Assembly (NCBI GenBank): GCA_964353455.1 | Contig: CAYGWP010000459.1 | Location: 1-6,033, forward strand | Length of the DNA stretch: 6,033 nucleotides | Reading direction: 5' to 3' | From: CAYGWP01 sp964353455 | GTDB taxonomy: Bacteria; Planctomycetota; Phycisphaerae; FEN-1346 | Shown here: positions 1 through 5,907 of the stretch, piece after piece | Position numbering within the stretch: the first letter of the stretch is position 1 | How the letters are laid out: every line of letters starts with the position of its first letter | Made by a program: the position numbers and the translations under genes | Notes under the pieces: generated by a model | Told to the model about the DNA's origin: nothing | What the model saw: only the letters and a program-made list of their open reading frames with translations | Database searches by the model: none

Positions 1-915
1 CAGGCGGCCGTCGACGAGCTCGTGCGCCTGGCCGAGGCCGACCCGCGGCTCGTCGCCATCACCGCCGCGATGCCCGAGGGGACGCGCCTCCTCAGGTTCG
101 CCCACCGCTTCCCGAACCGCTTCTTCGACGTGGGCATCTGCGAGGAGCACGCCGTTGCGCTTGCGGCGGGCCTGGCGCGCGGGGGCCTGCGGCCGGTGGT
201 CGGAATCTACTCGACCTTCCTCCAGCGGGCGTACGACCAACTCTTTCACGAGGTCGCCCTCCAGGCCCTGCCGGTCGTGCTCCTGGTGGACCGGGCGGGC
301 CTCGTGGGGGCCGACGGGCCGACGCACCACGGCCTCTATGACATCGCGTACATGAGGCACCTGCCGGGGTTTACGCTGGCGGCGCCGGCTGACCGGGGCG
401 AGTTTGCCGGGATGCTGCGCCTTGCGCTGGAGGCGGGCGGGCCGTGGGCGATAAGGTATCCGAGGGACAGCGTGCCGGAGTCGGACTTTTCGAGGGAGCC
501 TGTTGCGGTCGGGCGCGCGGCCGTCTTGCGGCGAGGCCGCAAGGGGGCGATCCTCGCCCTCGGTTCGACCGTGTCGGCCGCCGTGGAGGCCGCAGGGCGC
601 CTGGCCGCCGAAGGGTTAGACCTTACGGTCGCGAGCGCCCGCTTCGCCAAGCCCGTCGATGGCGAGTGCCTGGCGAACCTGGTGGCTGAGCACCCGTGGG
701 TTCTCGTTCTGGAGGACCACACGGGCCCCGGTGGGTTCGGGTCGGCGGTGCTGGAATCGGCCGCTGCGGGCGGGGTGGAGACGCGGAAGATTCATCGCGT
801 GGCGGTGGCCGAGACGCTCGTCGAGCACGCCGGCCGCGCGGCACAGTTGGCGGCCGCCGGGCTGACAGGCGAGGCGGTCGCCGCACGCGCGAAGACGCTT
901 TCAGCCGGGGCGTAG
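1..915 (+). CDS. dxs: 1-deoxy-D-xylulose-5-phosphate synthase, C-terminal part (5' end outside window)
   Basis: DXS condenses pyruvate and glyceraldehyde 3-phosphate into 1-deoxy-D-xylulose 5-phosphate, the first step of the MEP isoprenoid pathway, using TPP in the cytoplasm. The frame is open from base 1, so the N-terminal TPP-binding half lies upstream. The GTG at 22 is internal and is not a start. About 304 codons are present, covering the transketolase pyrimidine-binding domain and the C-terminal domain. Diagnostic stretches are GICEEHAV, whose first Glu (codon 142-144) aligns with the catalytic Glu of E. coli DXS (AEQHAV); YSTFLQRAYDQ; DRAGLVGADGPTHHG; and RYPR, a substrate-phosphate-binding region. 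The gene ends in TAG at 913-915, followed by a repeat and then nadK. Dxs and nadK are near neighbours in many bacteria. Identification is secure from family-specific motifs. Confidence 0.97.
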   Translation, partial: QAAVDELVRLAEADPRLVAITAAMPEGTRLLRFAHRFPNRFFDVGICEEHAVALAAGLARGGLRPVVGIYSTFLQRAYDQLFHEVALQALPVVLLVDRAGLVGADGPTHHGLYDIAYMRHLPGFTLAAPADRGEFAGMLRLALEAGGPWAIRYPRDSVPESDFSREPVAVGRAAVLRRGRKGAILALGSTVSAAVEAAGRLAAEGLDLTVASARFAKPVDGECLANLVAEHPWVLVLEDHTGPGGFGSAVLESAAAGGVETRKIHRVAVAETLVEHAGRAAQLAAAGLTGEAVAARAKTLSAGA

Positions 916-933
916 CCGTTGGAAAATCCGTTA

Positions 934-1039
934 ACCGCGGAGAACGCAGAGATCGCAGAGAAGAACAATCTGGTATTTGATATTTGTTGAAAATAATACT
1001 TATGAATGTTTTCTCTGCGTTCTCTGCGCTCTCCGCGGT
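934..1039. repeat. Inverted repeat of 9-nt units (GCAGAGAAC type) with AT-rich loop
   Basis: The left arm is 934-962 and the right arm 1011-1039. They are reverse complements with 27 of 29 positions matching, separated by a 48-base AT-rich loop that contrasts with the GC-rich surroundings. Each arm is built from imperfect 9-base units such as GCGGAGAAC, GCAGAGATC and GCAGAGAAG. Similar CGGAGAAC/CAGAGAAC-type repeats are known to be scattered in intergenic regions of many environmental bacteria, and they give spurious reading frames of the ENAE and RRER type. It lies between dxs and nadK. In RNA it would form a long hairpin, but there is no U-run typical of an intrinsic terminator. Confidence 0.85.
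977..1006 (+). promoter_or_regulatory. Weak candidate sigma70-type promoter for nadK
   Basis: TTGATA (977-982) and TATGAA (1001-1006) are separated by 18 bases and lie in the AT-rich loop of the inverted repeat. They match the -35 and -10 consensus at 5/6 and 4/6 positions. Transcription would start inside the right arm and give a leader of about 65-70 bases before nadK. AT-rich sequence makes chance matches likely, so this is a suggestion only. Confidence 0.25.
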
Positions 1040-1080
1040 GAAACGTAGTTCCATAGAAGCGACGAGATGAGGAGGCGGCC

Positions 1081-1911
1081 GTGAAGAAGATAATGATACT
1101 CGTCAACGCCGCCAAGCCGGGCGCACGCGAGGCCCTCGCCTCGCTCGGCCCGTGGCTGGAAGGCCGCGCGGCCGTCCAGACGGCGGAACTCGCCGATGCG
1201 ATCCTCCACACCGACGCCAACCTCGTTGTCGTCCTCGGCGGCGACGGCTCAATCCTCAAGGCCGCTCGCATGCTCGCCGGCCAGGAGGTGCCCGTCCTCG
1301 GCATCAACATGGGCAAACTCGGATACCTCGCCGAGTTCACCGTTGAGGAGTTCCGCACGAAGTTCGACGCCATCGCCGCCGGCCGGCTGCCCGTCCAGCG
1401 GCGGATGATGCTCCTTGTCCGCTGCGAGAAGGGCGGCGCTGGGGCAGGAGAGTACCTCGTCCTCAACGACGTCCTCGTCGCCGGCGGCGAGCCGCACCGC
1501 ATGGTCAGTGTTGCCGCGACAATCGACGGCGAAGCGGTCACCACGTTCCACGGCGACGGAGTCCTGGTCTCGACGCCCACCGGATCGACGGCGTACTGCC
1601 TTGCGGCAGGCGGGCCGCTGCTGATGCCGCCGCTGGACGCCATTGCGCTGGTGCCGATCTGCCCGCACTCGCTGACGCACCGGCCGATCGTCGTGCGGCC
1701 GGAGGTGGAGATCGTTCTTGAACCTTGCGGCCTACAGAAGGAAGCCGTGTGCGTCGTGGACGGGCAGGAGCGGGTGCGCCTTTCGCGCGGCGACCGCATC
1801 CGCATCCGCCGCGCACCGGCCGCGTTCCTCCTCGTGCAGAACCCCGACCGCCGCCCGTTCGAGACCCTGCGCCAGAAGTTGGTTTGGGGACAGCCGCCGC
1901 GGTACGGATGA
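1081..1911 (+). CDS. nadK: NAD kinase
   Basis: This enzyme phosphorylates NAD to NADP using ATP or polyphosphate in the cytoplasm and supplies the cell's NADP pool. The 276-aa product is near the usual bacterial length. Visible family motifs are GGDGS at residues 53-57 (nucleotide phosphate binding, with the catalytic Asp), NMGKLGYL at 76-83, LND at 128-130, HGDG at 157-160 with PTGSTAY at 166-172, and ICPHSLTHRPIV at 193-204. The last two form the conserved C-terminal beta-sandwich signature. The GTG start is chosen because GAGGAGG (1068-1074) sits 6 bases upstream and the protein then begins with the expected beta-strand MKKIMILVNA. It follows dxs by 165 bases, a gap filled by an inverted repeat, so cotranscription is possible but unproven. 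The stop is TGA. Confidence 0.97.
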   Translation: MKKIMILVNAAKPGAREALASLGPWLEGRAAVQTAELADAILHTDANLVVVLGGDGSILKAARMLAGQEVPVLGINMGKLGYLAEFTVEEFRTKFDAIAAGRLPVQRRMMLLVRCEKGGAGAGEYLVLNDVLVAGGEPHRMVSVAATIDGEAVTTFHGDGVLVSTPTGSTAYCLAAGGPLLMPPLDAIALVPICPHSLTHRPIVVRPEVEIVLEPCGLQKEAVCVVDGQERVRLSRGDRIRIRRAPAAFLLVQNPDRRPFETLRQKLVWGQPPRYG

Positions 1912-1955
1912 TCGTTTAGCCGCGACTCGAAGAGGAGCGCGTCGCCGTCCGGCGC

Positions 1956-1985
1956 TTGACGCCGGCCCCGCGCCGCCCTTATGAT
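1956..1985 (+). promoter_or_regulatory. Sigma70-type promoter for the ferredoxin gene
   Basis: TTGACG (1956-1961) and TATGAT (1980-1985) are separated by 18 bases, each one mismatch from the consensus hexamer. Transcription would begin near 1992, leaving a leader of about 24 bases before the ATG at 2016. A 6-bp palindrome (CCGGCG, 5 bases, CGCCGG; 1949-1965) overlaps the -35 box. It could be an operator, the end of the nadK transcript, or chance in GC-rich DNA. The promoter also argues against starting the ferredoxin at the TTG at 1956, which would be inside the -35 box. Confidence 0.6.
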
Positions 1986-2015
1986 GCCCTGGCGAACACA
2001 AGCGAGACACACGCG

Positions 2016-2234
2016 ATGGCGCATCAAGTGCGAATCCTGAAGCAGTACTGCAAGGGCTGCGAACTCTGCATCGCCGCCTGCCGCAAGGGCGCCCTCGAGA
2101 TGTCCGACGAGTTGACCGAGATCGGCGTCCGCCCCGCCCGCCCGAAGGCCGATGCCGAGTGCCACGGCTGCACGCTCTGCTGCCAGGTCTGCCCCGATGC
2201 GGCCATTGAGATCTGGGAAACCAGCGAAGTGTGA
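2016..2234 (+). CDS. Dicluster 4Fe-4S ferredoxin, probable delta subunit of 2-oxoacid:ferredoxin oxidoreductase
   Basis: A small electron-transfer subunit with two 4Fe-4S clusters, expected to carry electrons from the TPP site of the VOR/KOR complex to free ferredoxin. The 72-aa protein has C12-x2-C15-x2-C18-x3-C22 and C49-x2-C52-x2-C55-x3-C59-P, joined by a 26-residue linker, as in KorD/VorD-type subunits. The first motif has Arg after its last Cys where Pro is usual, and the second has a Cys doublet (55-56). The frame could be extended upstream to the TTG at 1956, but the added residues are not ferredoxin-like and would overlap the promoter, so ATG 2016 is preferred even though no strong Shine-Dalgarno is seen. 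The alpha subunit follows 154 bases later and the beta subunit about 2.9 kb later. Ferredoxin fold is certain; the delta-subunit role rests on context. Confidence 0.9.
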   Translation: MAHQVRILKQYCKGCELCIAACRKGALEMSDELTEIGVRPARPKADAECHGCTLCCQVCPDAAIEIWETSEV

Positions 2235-2239
2235 TTGCT

Positions 2240-2304
2240 GAAGTTAGCCGCCCGGCTTGCCGGGCGCTGGCCGCTATCGCCGCGCAAGCGCGGCGGCTAA
2301 CTTC
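2240..2304. repeat. REP-like palindrome with two nested hairpins
   Basis: A perfect 13-bp outer inverted repeat (GAAGTTAGCCGCC at 2240-2252 and its complement at 2292-2304) encloses two smaller hairpins: CCCGG-CTTG-CCGGG (2251-2264) and GCCGCG-CAAG-CGCGGC (2279-2294). They partly compete with the outer stem, so the element could fold as one long hairpin or a branched form. It starts 5 bases after the ferredoxin stop. It could end or stabilise the ferredoxin transcript, but no clean U-run follows (TTCTTTT at 2317-2323). The form is that of a dispersed REP or MITE-like intergenic element. Copy number cannot be judged from one window. Confidence 0.75.
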
Positions 2305-2327
2305 CGCAATTCGCAATTCTTTTGACG

Positions 2328-2356
2328 TTGAACCCCGCCCCGAATCGCCTTAAGAT
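2328..2356 (+). promoter_or_regulatory. Candidate sigma70-type promoter for vorB
   Basis: TTGAAC (2328-2333) and TAAGAT (2351-2356) are separated by 17 bases and match consensus at 4/6 each. A stronger -35-like TTGACG lies just upstream (2322-2327), but at 23 bases it is too far from this -10. A start near 2363 would leave about 26 bases before the GTG at 2389, the same short-leader layout as the ferredoxin gene. Confidence 0.4.
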
Positions 2357-2374
2357 GGCGTCCCGCCTTGCCTT

Positions 2375-2391
2375 GGGAGGATTGTCGCGTG
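2375..2391 (+). promoter_or_regulatory. Ribosome binding site and GTG start of vorB
   Basis: GGGAGG (2375-2380) lies 8 bases before GTG 2389. This decides the start: translation from here enters the conserved N-terminus of the alpha subunit. The later possible start (TTG 2509) has no Shine-Dalgarno and would discard conserved sequence. Confidence 0.75.
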
Positions 2392-3468
2392 CCAGAGTCT
2401 GCCACCGAAGAGAAGGTCCTGATTACGGGCAACGTTGCCGCCGCCTAGGGGGCCGTCCGCGCGGGGTGCAGGTTCTACTTCGGGTACCCAATCACGCCGC
2501 AGAATGATTTGCCGGAGTACATGTCGGCCCGCATGCCGGAGGTCGGCGGCACGTTCATCCAGGCCGAGAGCGAACTTGCGGCCATCGCGCTGGTGCACGG
2601 GGTGGCGGCGGCAGGCGGGCGGGCGATGACCTCGTCCTCGTCGCCCGGCATCAGCCTGAAGCAGGAGGGCCTCAGTTACCTTGCCGGGTCGGAACTCCCG
2701 GCACTCATCGTGAACGTCCAGCGAGGCGGGCCGGGCTTGGGCGACGTTCGGTGCGGGCAGGCCGACTACTTCCAGGCGACGCGCGGCGGGGGACACGGCG
2801 ACTATCGAATCCTGGTCCTCGCACCGCATACAGTTCAGGAGACGTTCGACCTGGCGTACGAGGCGTTCGACCTGGCCGAGAAGTGGCGGTGCCCGGTCAT
2901 GATCCTCTCGGACCAGCAACTCGGGCAGATGATGGAGCCGGTCGTGTCGGCCCCGATGCGGGACCTGCCCGCCGTGCAGGACCATCCGTGGGCCTTGACG
3001 GGGGCGGCCGGCGGCAGGCCGAGGCGGATCGTCAAGAGTTTCTACTGGCGGCCGGGCGAACTCGAGGAGTTCAACAAGCGACTCCGCGAAAAGTACGTGC
3101 TGATGGAACAGGAACTCCCGCGATCCGAAGAGGACCGCACCGACGATGCTCGTCTGGTGCTGGTGGCGTACGGCACAAGCGCCCGCATCGCCCGCGAGGC
3201 GGTGCACGTCGCGCGGCAGGAAGGGATCAAGGCGGGCCTCGTGCGGCCGATCACGCTGTGGCCGTTCCCGGCGGCGCCGCTGGTCGCTGCCGCCAAACGC
3301 GGGGCCAGGTTCCTCGTCGTCGAGATGAGTTGGGGCCAGATGATCGACGATGTGAAGTTGTCGCTTTATGGCAACCCCGCGCCGGTCGATTTATTGTGGC
3401 GAGCCGGCGGCGGCGTGCCGACGGTGGCCGAGGTCGTCGAACGTATTAAACAAACTATGTCGAAGTAA
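2389..3468 (+). CDS. vorB: 2-oxoacid:ferredoxin oxidoreductase alpha subunit (VorB-like), interrupted by in-frame TAG at codon 20
   Basis: The alpha subunit of a ketoisovalerate/2-oxoglutarate-type ferredoxin oxidoreductase, which with the beta subunit binds TPP and CoA and decarboxylates a 2-oxoacid to an acyl-CoA. From GTG 2389 there are 359 codon positions, the usual length. Codons 1-19 read as a normal N-terminus (KVLITGNVAAA). Codon 20 is TAG, and the same frame continues at once with GAVRAGCRFYFGYPITPQN (21-39). Further motifs are QAESE (58-62, expected to hold the TPP-activating Glu), TSSSSPGISLKQEG (81-94), RGGPGLG (112-118), GGGHGDYR (133-140), LGQMMEPV (178-185) and the C-terminal transketolase-like domain (YGTSARIAREA, RPITLWPFP). 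RGGPGLG and GGGHGDYR favour VorB over KorA, but substrate is not certain. The uninterrupted frame starts only at TTG 2509 and lacks GYPITPQN. The gene may be a recent pseudogene, contain a sequencing error, or be read through. Confidence 0.88.
2446..2448 (+). other. In-frame amber codon inside vorB
   Basis: TAG occurs in the vorB frame between GCC (2443) and GGG (2449). By my recollection of the family pattern (GNEAIGEAAIRAGC), the position is commonly Glu, so one G-to-T change from GAG would explain it. No second lesion is seen in the remaining 339 codons. The dxs gene in this window ends with TAG, so there is no sign that TAG is generally a sense codon here. Confidence 0.9.
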
Positions 3469-3521
3469 CACTTTTGGCCGCGGGCCGAAGGCCAGCGCGC
3501 CATCTGTTGCGAGGCGCCAAA

Positions 3522-5048
3522 ATGCTCGAAACCCGACGCTCGACTTCGTTTATCGTCGCCGCAATCTTTGCGGCGCTGTGCATCACGGTCGCCGCCTCGG
3601 CCGCACGGCCGCCGACCGACGATCCGGGGCTCAATCCCCCCGGCCCCGCCAGGCCGGGCAAGGCCGCAAGGGATGCGAAGGCTGCGGCCGCCACCGTCGG
3701 GTCGGCGCTGGCCGATGTAAAGTTCGAGCCCGGCAAGGAAACCCGCATCGACGACAAGGGCGTCGGCGGCCCCGGCTACTTCATCGTCTATCTCCCGAAG
3801 GAATACACCCCCGACCGCACCTGGCCCGCCATCTTCTGCTATCACGGCCTCGGTCAGAAGCCCACCACGTACCCGTTCCAGCAGGTGCTTGGCGGGAAGG
3901 GGTTCATCATCGTCGGCATGCCGTATTACAGCGCGGACATGGCGGCGTTCAGCACGGTCCAGAACGACATCGAGAGCGTGCAGCGTCTGGCGCCGGAACT
4001 GGCGAAGGTCCTGAAGATCGACCCGCGGCAACTCTTCGTGGGCGGATTCAGCCAGGGCGGATGGATGACCAGCGCCATCGCCGAGGCGACCGCCCCGATG
4101 TGGGCGGGCGTCGCCATCACCGGGGCCGGGCGGCACTCGAGCGGCCCCCTCAAGAACCCCGCCGCATTCCGCGGCAAACCTATGTACATCGGTGCAGGCG
4201 AGAAGGACTCCAACGCCGATTCCGCCCAGAAGGCCGCGGACTTCTACCGCGGCGAGGGGGCCGATGTCACCCTGGAAATTTGGCCCGGCGTGGGGCACAG
4301 CATCGACACCAAGTCCAAGAAGTTCGCCGACTGGCTCTGGGGCTCGGGGCCACTTAAGCAGGTGAAGGCCGACCTGGCCGAGGCCCGCGCCGCCCAGGCC
4401 GCCGGCAAACTGGGCGTCGCCTACACGAAGTTCAAGCAGGCGTCCGACGTGCCCGGTGGACACGAGCAGTGCGTCGAGGCCGGAAAGACAGCCGAGGCCA
4501 TCGCCAAGGATGCCGAGGGTCAACTCGCATCGGCCGAGGGCGGCGCCGCCGCCAAGCGATACACCGAGGCCATCGCCGGGTTCTCGCGCGTCTCCGCGGC
4601 ATACGCCGGATCTCCGTTCGGCGAGCGGGCCTCAAAGAGCCTGGCCGCGCTCCAGGCCGATCCGGCGGTCCAGGCGTCCCTCGGCCAGGACCGCATCAAT
4701 GCCCAGGCCAAACTCCTCCAGGAACAGGCCCAGACGGCCGAACTGGCGAAGGACTACGCCCGCGCGATCCGGTTCTACGAGCAACTCATCGCGACCTGCG
4801 AGAAGTCGGACCTCGCGCCGGCCGCCAAGGACCGCCTTGCGGCCCTCAAGTCCGACAAGGCCGTGATGGCCGCCGTCCGCGCGAAGGACGCCGAACGCGA
4901 CTGCCGCGGCTGGCTCTCGCTGGCCGACAACTACGCCAAGAACGGCCTCAAGGACAAGGCCCGCGAGTTCCTTCAGAAAATCATCGACAAGTACGGCGAC
5001 ACCGACTGGGGCGCGCAGGCGAAGGAACGGTTGAAGCAACTGAAGTGA
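3522..5048 (+). CDS. Exported alpha/beta-hydrolase (esterase-like) with C-terminal TPR-like repeats
   Basis: A 508-aa predicted secreted or periplasmic hydrolase. Residues 1-27 look like a signal peptide: ETRRS, hydrophobic FIVAAIFAALCITVA, then ASA before Ala28. A low-complexity Pro/Ala linker follows to about 60. The catalytic domain spans about 65-280 with HGLG (108-111, oxyanion region), GFSQG nucleophile elbow (Ser177), probable Asp229 (GEKDS) and His259 (GVGHS), resembling phospholipase/carboxylesterase or PHB-depolymerase-like esterases. Residues about 285-508 are helical TPR-like repeats; 345-396 and 410-461 align without gaps at 15 of 52 identities, and the last unit ends AKERLKQL. 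Such regions usually mediate protein contacts. ATG 3522 is preferred over TTG 3474 because it puts the signal peptide at the N-terminus and has a GCGAGG upstream. It sits between vorB and the beta-subunit gene with no obvious metabolic link. Substrate is unknown. Confidence 0.88.
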   Translation: MLETRRSTSFIVAAIFAALCITVAASAARPPTDDPGLNPPGPARPGKAARDAKAAAATVGSALADVKFEPGKETRIDDKGVGGPGYFIVYLPKEYTPDRTWPAIFCYHGLGQKPTTYPFQQVLGGKGFIIVGMPYYSADMAAFSTVQNDIESVQRLAPELAKVLKIDPRQLFVGGFSQGGWMTSAIAEATAPMWAGVAITGAGRHSSGPLKNPAAFRGKPMYIGAGEKDSNADSAQKAADFYRGEGADVTLEIWPGVGHSIDTKSKKFADWLWGSGPLKQVKADLAEARAAQAAGKLGVAYTKFKQASDVPGGHEQCVEAGKTAEAIAKDAEGQLASAEGGAAAKRYTEAIAGFSRVSAAYAGSPFGERASKSLAALQADPAVQASLGQDRINAQAKLLQEQAQTAELAKDYARAIRFYEQLIATCEKSDLAPAAKDRLAALKSDKAVMAAVRAKDAERDCRGWLSLADNYAKNGLKDKAREFLQKIIDKYGDTDWGAQAKERLKQLK

Positions 5049-5053
5049 CAAGG

Positions 5054-5089
5054 TTACTCAGTCACTCAGTCACATAGTCACTCAGTCAC
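5054..5089. repeat. Left arm of a 36-bp inverted repeat flanking the beta-subunit gene
   Basis: The arm consists of 8-base units of the form GTCACTCA, with one GTCACATA variant, and begins 5 bases after the hydrolase stop codon. Its reverse complement recurs at 5862-5897 with 35 of 36 matches, including the variant unit. It fills most of the gap before the beta-subunit gene, where I see no convincing promoter. Confidence 0.93.
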
Positions 5090-5103
5090 CAGCCTGTGCA
5101 TGG

Positions 5104-5120
5104 AAGAAGGACCTGAAATG
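5104..5120 (+). promoter_or_regulatory. Ribosome binding site favouring ATG 5118 over ATG 5100
   Basis: AAGAAGG (5104-5110) is 7 bases before ATG 5118. The upstream in-frame ATG at 5100 has no purine-rich site at suitable spacing and would add six residues (MEEGPE). In that case the Shine-Dalgarno itself would be translated. Confidence 0.65.
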
Positions 5121-5873
5121 GCTGAAACGGCTCCCGAACTCAAACTGGGTCGTCCTGAGTTACTCCTCCCCAACCGCACCCACTACTGCCCCGGCTGCGG
5201 GCACGGCGTCGTCCACCGTCTGATCGCCGAGATCATCGGCGAGTCTGATATGCGCGCCAGCGTGATCGGCATGGCCCCGGTGGGGTGCGCGGTCCTCATG
5301 TACCAGTATATTGATATTGATACGTGCGAGTCGCCGCACGGACGGACGCCCGAGGTGGCGGCAGGCATCAAGAGGGCCCGGCCCGAAAAATTAGTGTTCT
5401 CGTACCAGGGCGACGGAGACCTTGCCGCCATCGGCACCAACGAGATCATTCACGTGGCCAACCGGGGCGAACCGATATCGGTCATATTCATAAATAACGC
5501 CGTCTATGGCATGACCGGCGGCCAGATGGCCCCGACCACCATCCCCGGCCAGAAGACCACCACCAGCCCCCAAGGCCGAAGCGTGGCCAACGAAGGCTAC
5601 CCTATCCGCGTGTGCGAACTTCTGGCGACGCTCGAAAAGCCTGCCTACCTCGAGCGGACGATGCTCGGGACTCCCAAGGACATCCAGCGCACGAAGAACG
5701 CGATCAAGAAGAGTTTCCGCGTCCAGATGGAGCAGAAGGCATTCAGCCTCGTGGAGATACTCTCTCCGTGCCCCACCTACTGGCGCATCCCGCCCGTCAA
5801 GGCCGCCGAGTACATCGCGACGCACATGACGAAGTTTTTTCCGCCGGGAGTGATTAAGGATGTGACTAAGTGA
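5118..5873 (+). CDS. korB: 2-oxoacid:ferredoxin oxidoreductase beta subunit (TPP-binding; VorA/KorB type)
   Basis: This is the TPP-pyrophosphate-binding subunit that pairs with the alpha subunit encoded at 2389-3468. The 251-aa length is normal for the family. Visible features are CPGCGHG (24-30), VGC (Cys57), the TPP/Mg motif GDGDLAAIGTNE (98-109) followed by INNAVYGMTGGQMAPTT (125-141), and SPCPT (Cys218). Cys24, Cys27, Cys57 and Cys218 fall at the spacing of the four 4Fe-4S ligands known in archaeal 2-oxoacid:ferredoxin oxidoreductase beta subunits. Family naming is inconsistent (vorA versus korB), and the alpha partner suggests the VOR type. The last codons (VTK) and the TGA stop lie in the right arm of the inverted repeat. 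The gene is intact, unlike its partner. It is separated from alpha by the hydrolase gene, which is unusual because these genes normally adjoin. No gamma subunit follows within the window. Confidence 0.95.
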   Translation: MAETAPELKLGRPELLLPNRTHYCPGCGHGVVHRLIAEIIGESDMRASVIGMAPVGCAVLMYQYIDIDTCESPHGRTPEVAAGIKRARPEKLVFSYQGDGDLAAIGTNEIIHVANRGEPISVIFINNAVYGMTGGQMAPTTIPGQKTTTSPQGRSVANEGYPIRVCELLATLEKPAYLERTMLGTPKDIQRTKNAIKKSFRVQMEQKAFSLVEILSPCPTYWRIPPVKAAEYIATHMTKFFPPGVIKDVTK

Positions 5874-5897
5874 CTATGTGACTGAGTGACTGAGTAA
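5862..5897. repeat. Right arm of the 36-bp inverted repeat, overlapping the 3' end of korB
   Basis: Units GTGACTAA, GTGACTAT, GTGACTGA, GTGACTGA and GTAA form the reverse complement of 5054-5089 with a single mismatch. The arm supplies the last three codons (GTG ACT AAG) and the TGA stop of the beta-subunit gene. It ends about 10 bases before the stem that leads the IS110-like transposase. Confidence 0.93.
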
Positions 5898-5907
5898 TCC
5901 CATGAAA

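Noticed and set aside
792..2165. Long open frame on the minus strand (457 codons) opposite dxs end, nadK and ferredoxin
   Set aside because: It is antisense to well-identified genes, is rich in Arg/Ser/Ala as expected of a GC-rich shadow frame, and runs through the inverted repeat, giving HRGERRERRE-type junk.
2240..2323. Canonical intrinsic terminator after the ferredoxin gene
   Set aside because: The stem is strong, but the next bases are mixed (CGCAATTCGCAATTC) and no continuous T-run directly follows the hairpin.
2446..2448. Pyrrolysine or general amber recoding
   Set aside because: The residue position is not catalytic, the protein is not a known pyrrolysine enzyme, and dxs in the same window ends in TAG. 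Kept only as a point to test.
2509..3468. Starting the alpha subunit at TTG 2509
   Set aside because: No Shine-Dalgarno precedes it, and it would drop the conserved GNxA and GYPITPQN segment that is plainly encoded upstream in the same frame behind a good ribosome binding site.
3366..4523. Long open frame on the minus strand (385 codons) opposite the hydrolase gene
   Set aside because: It is a shadow of the hydrolase, which has a signal peptide, catalytic motifs and a coherent fold. The antisense product shows no domain and no sensible start signal.
5054..5089. CRISPR-like or other direct-repeat array
   Set aside because: The units are only 8 bases and contiguous with no spacers. The second array is in inverted orientation and no cas genes are present.
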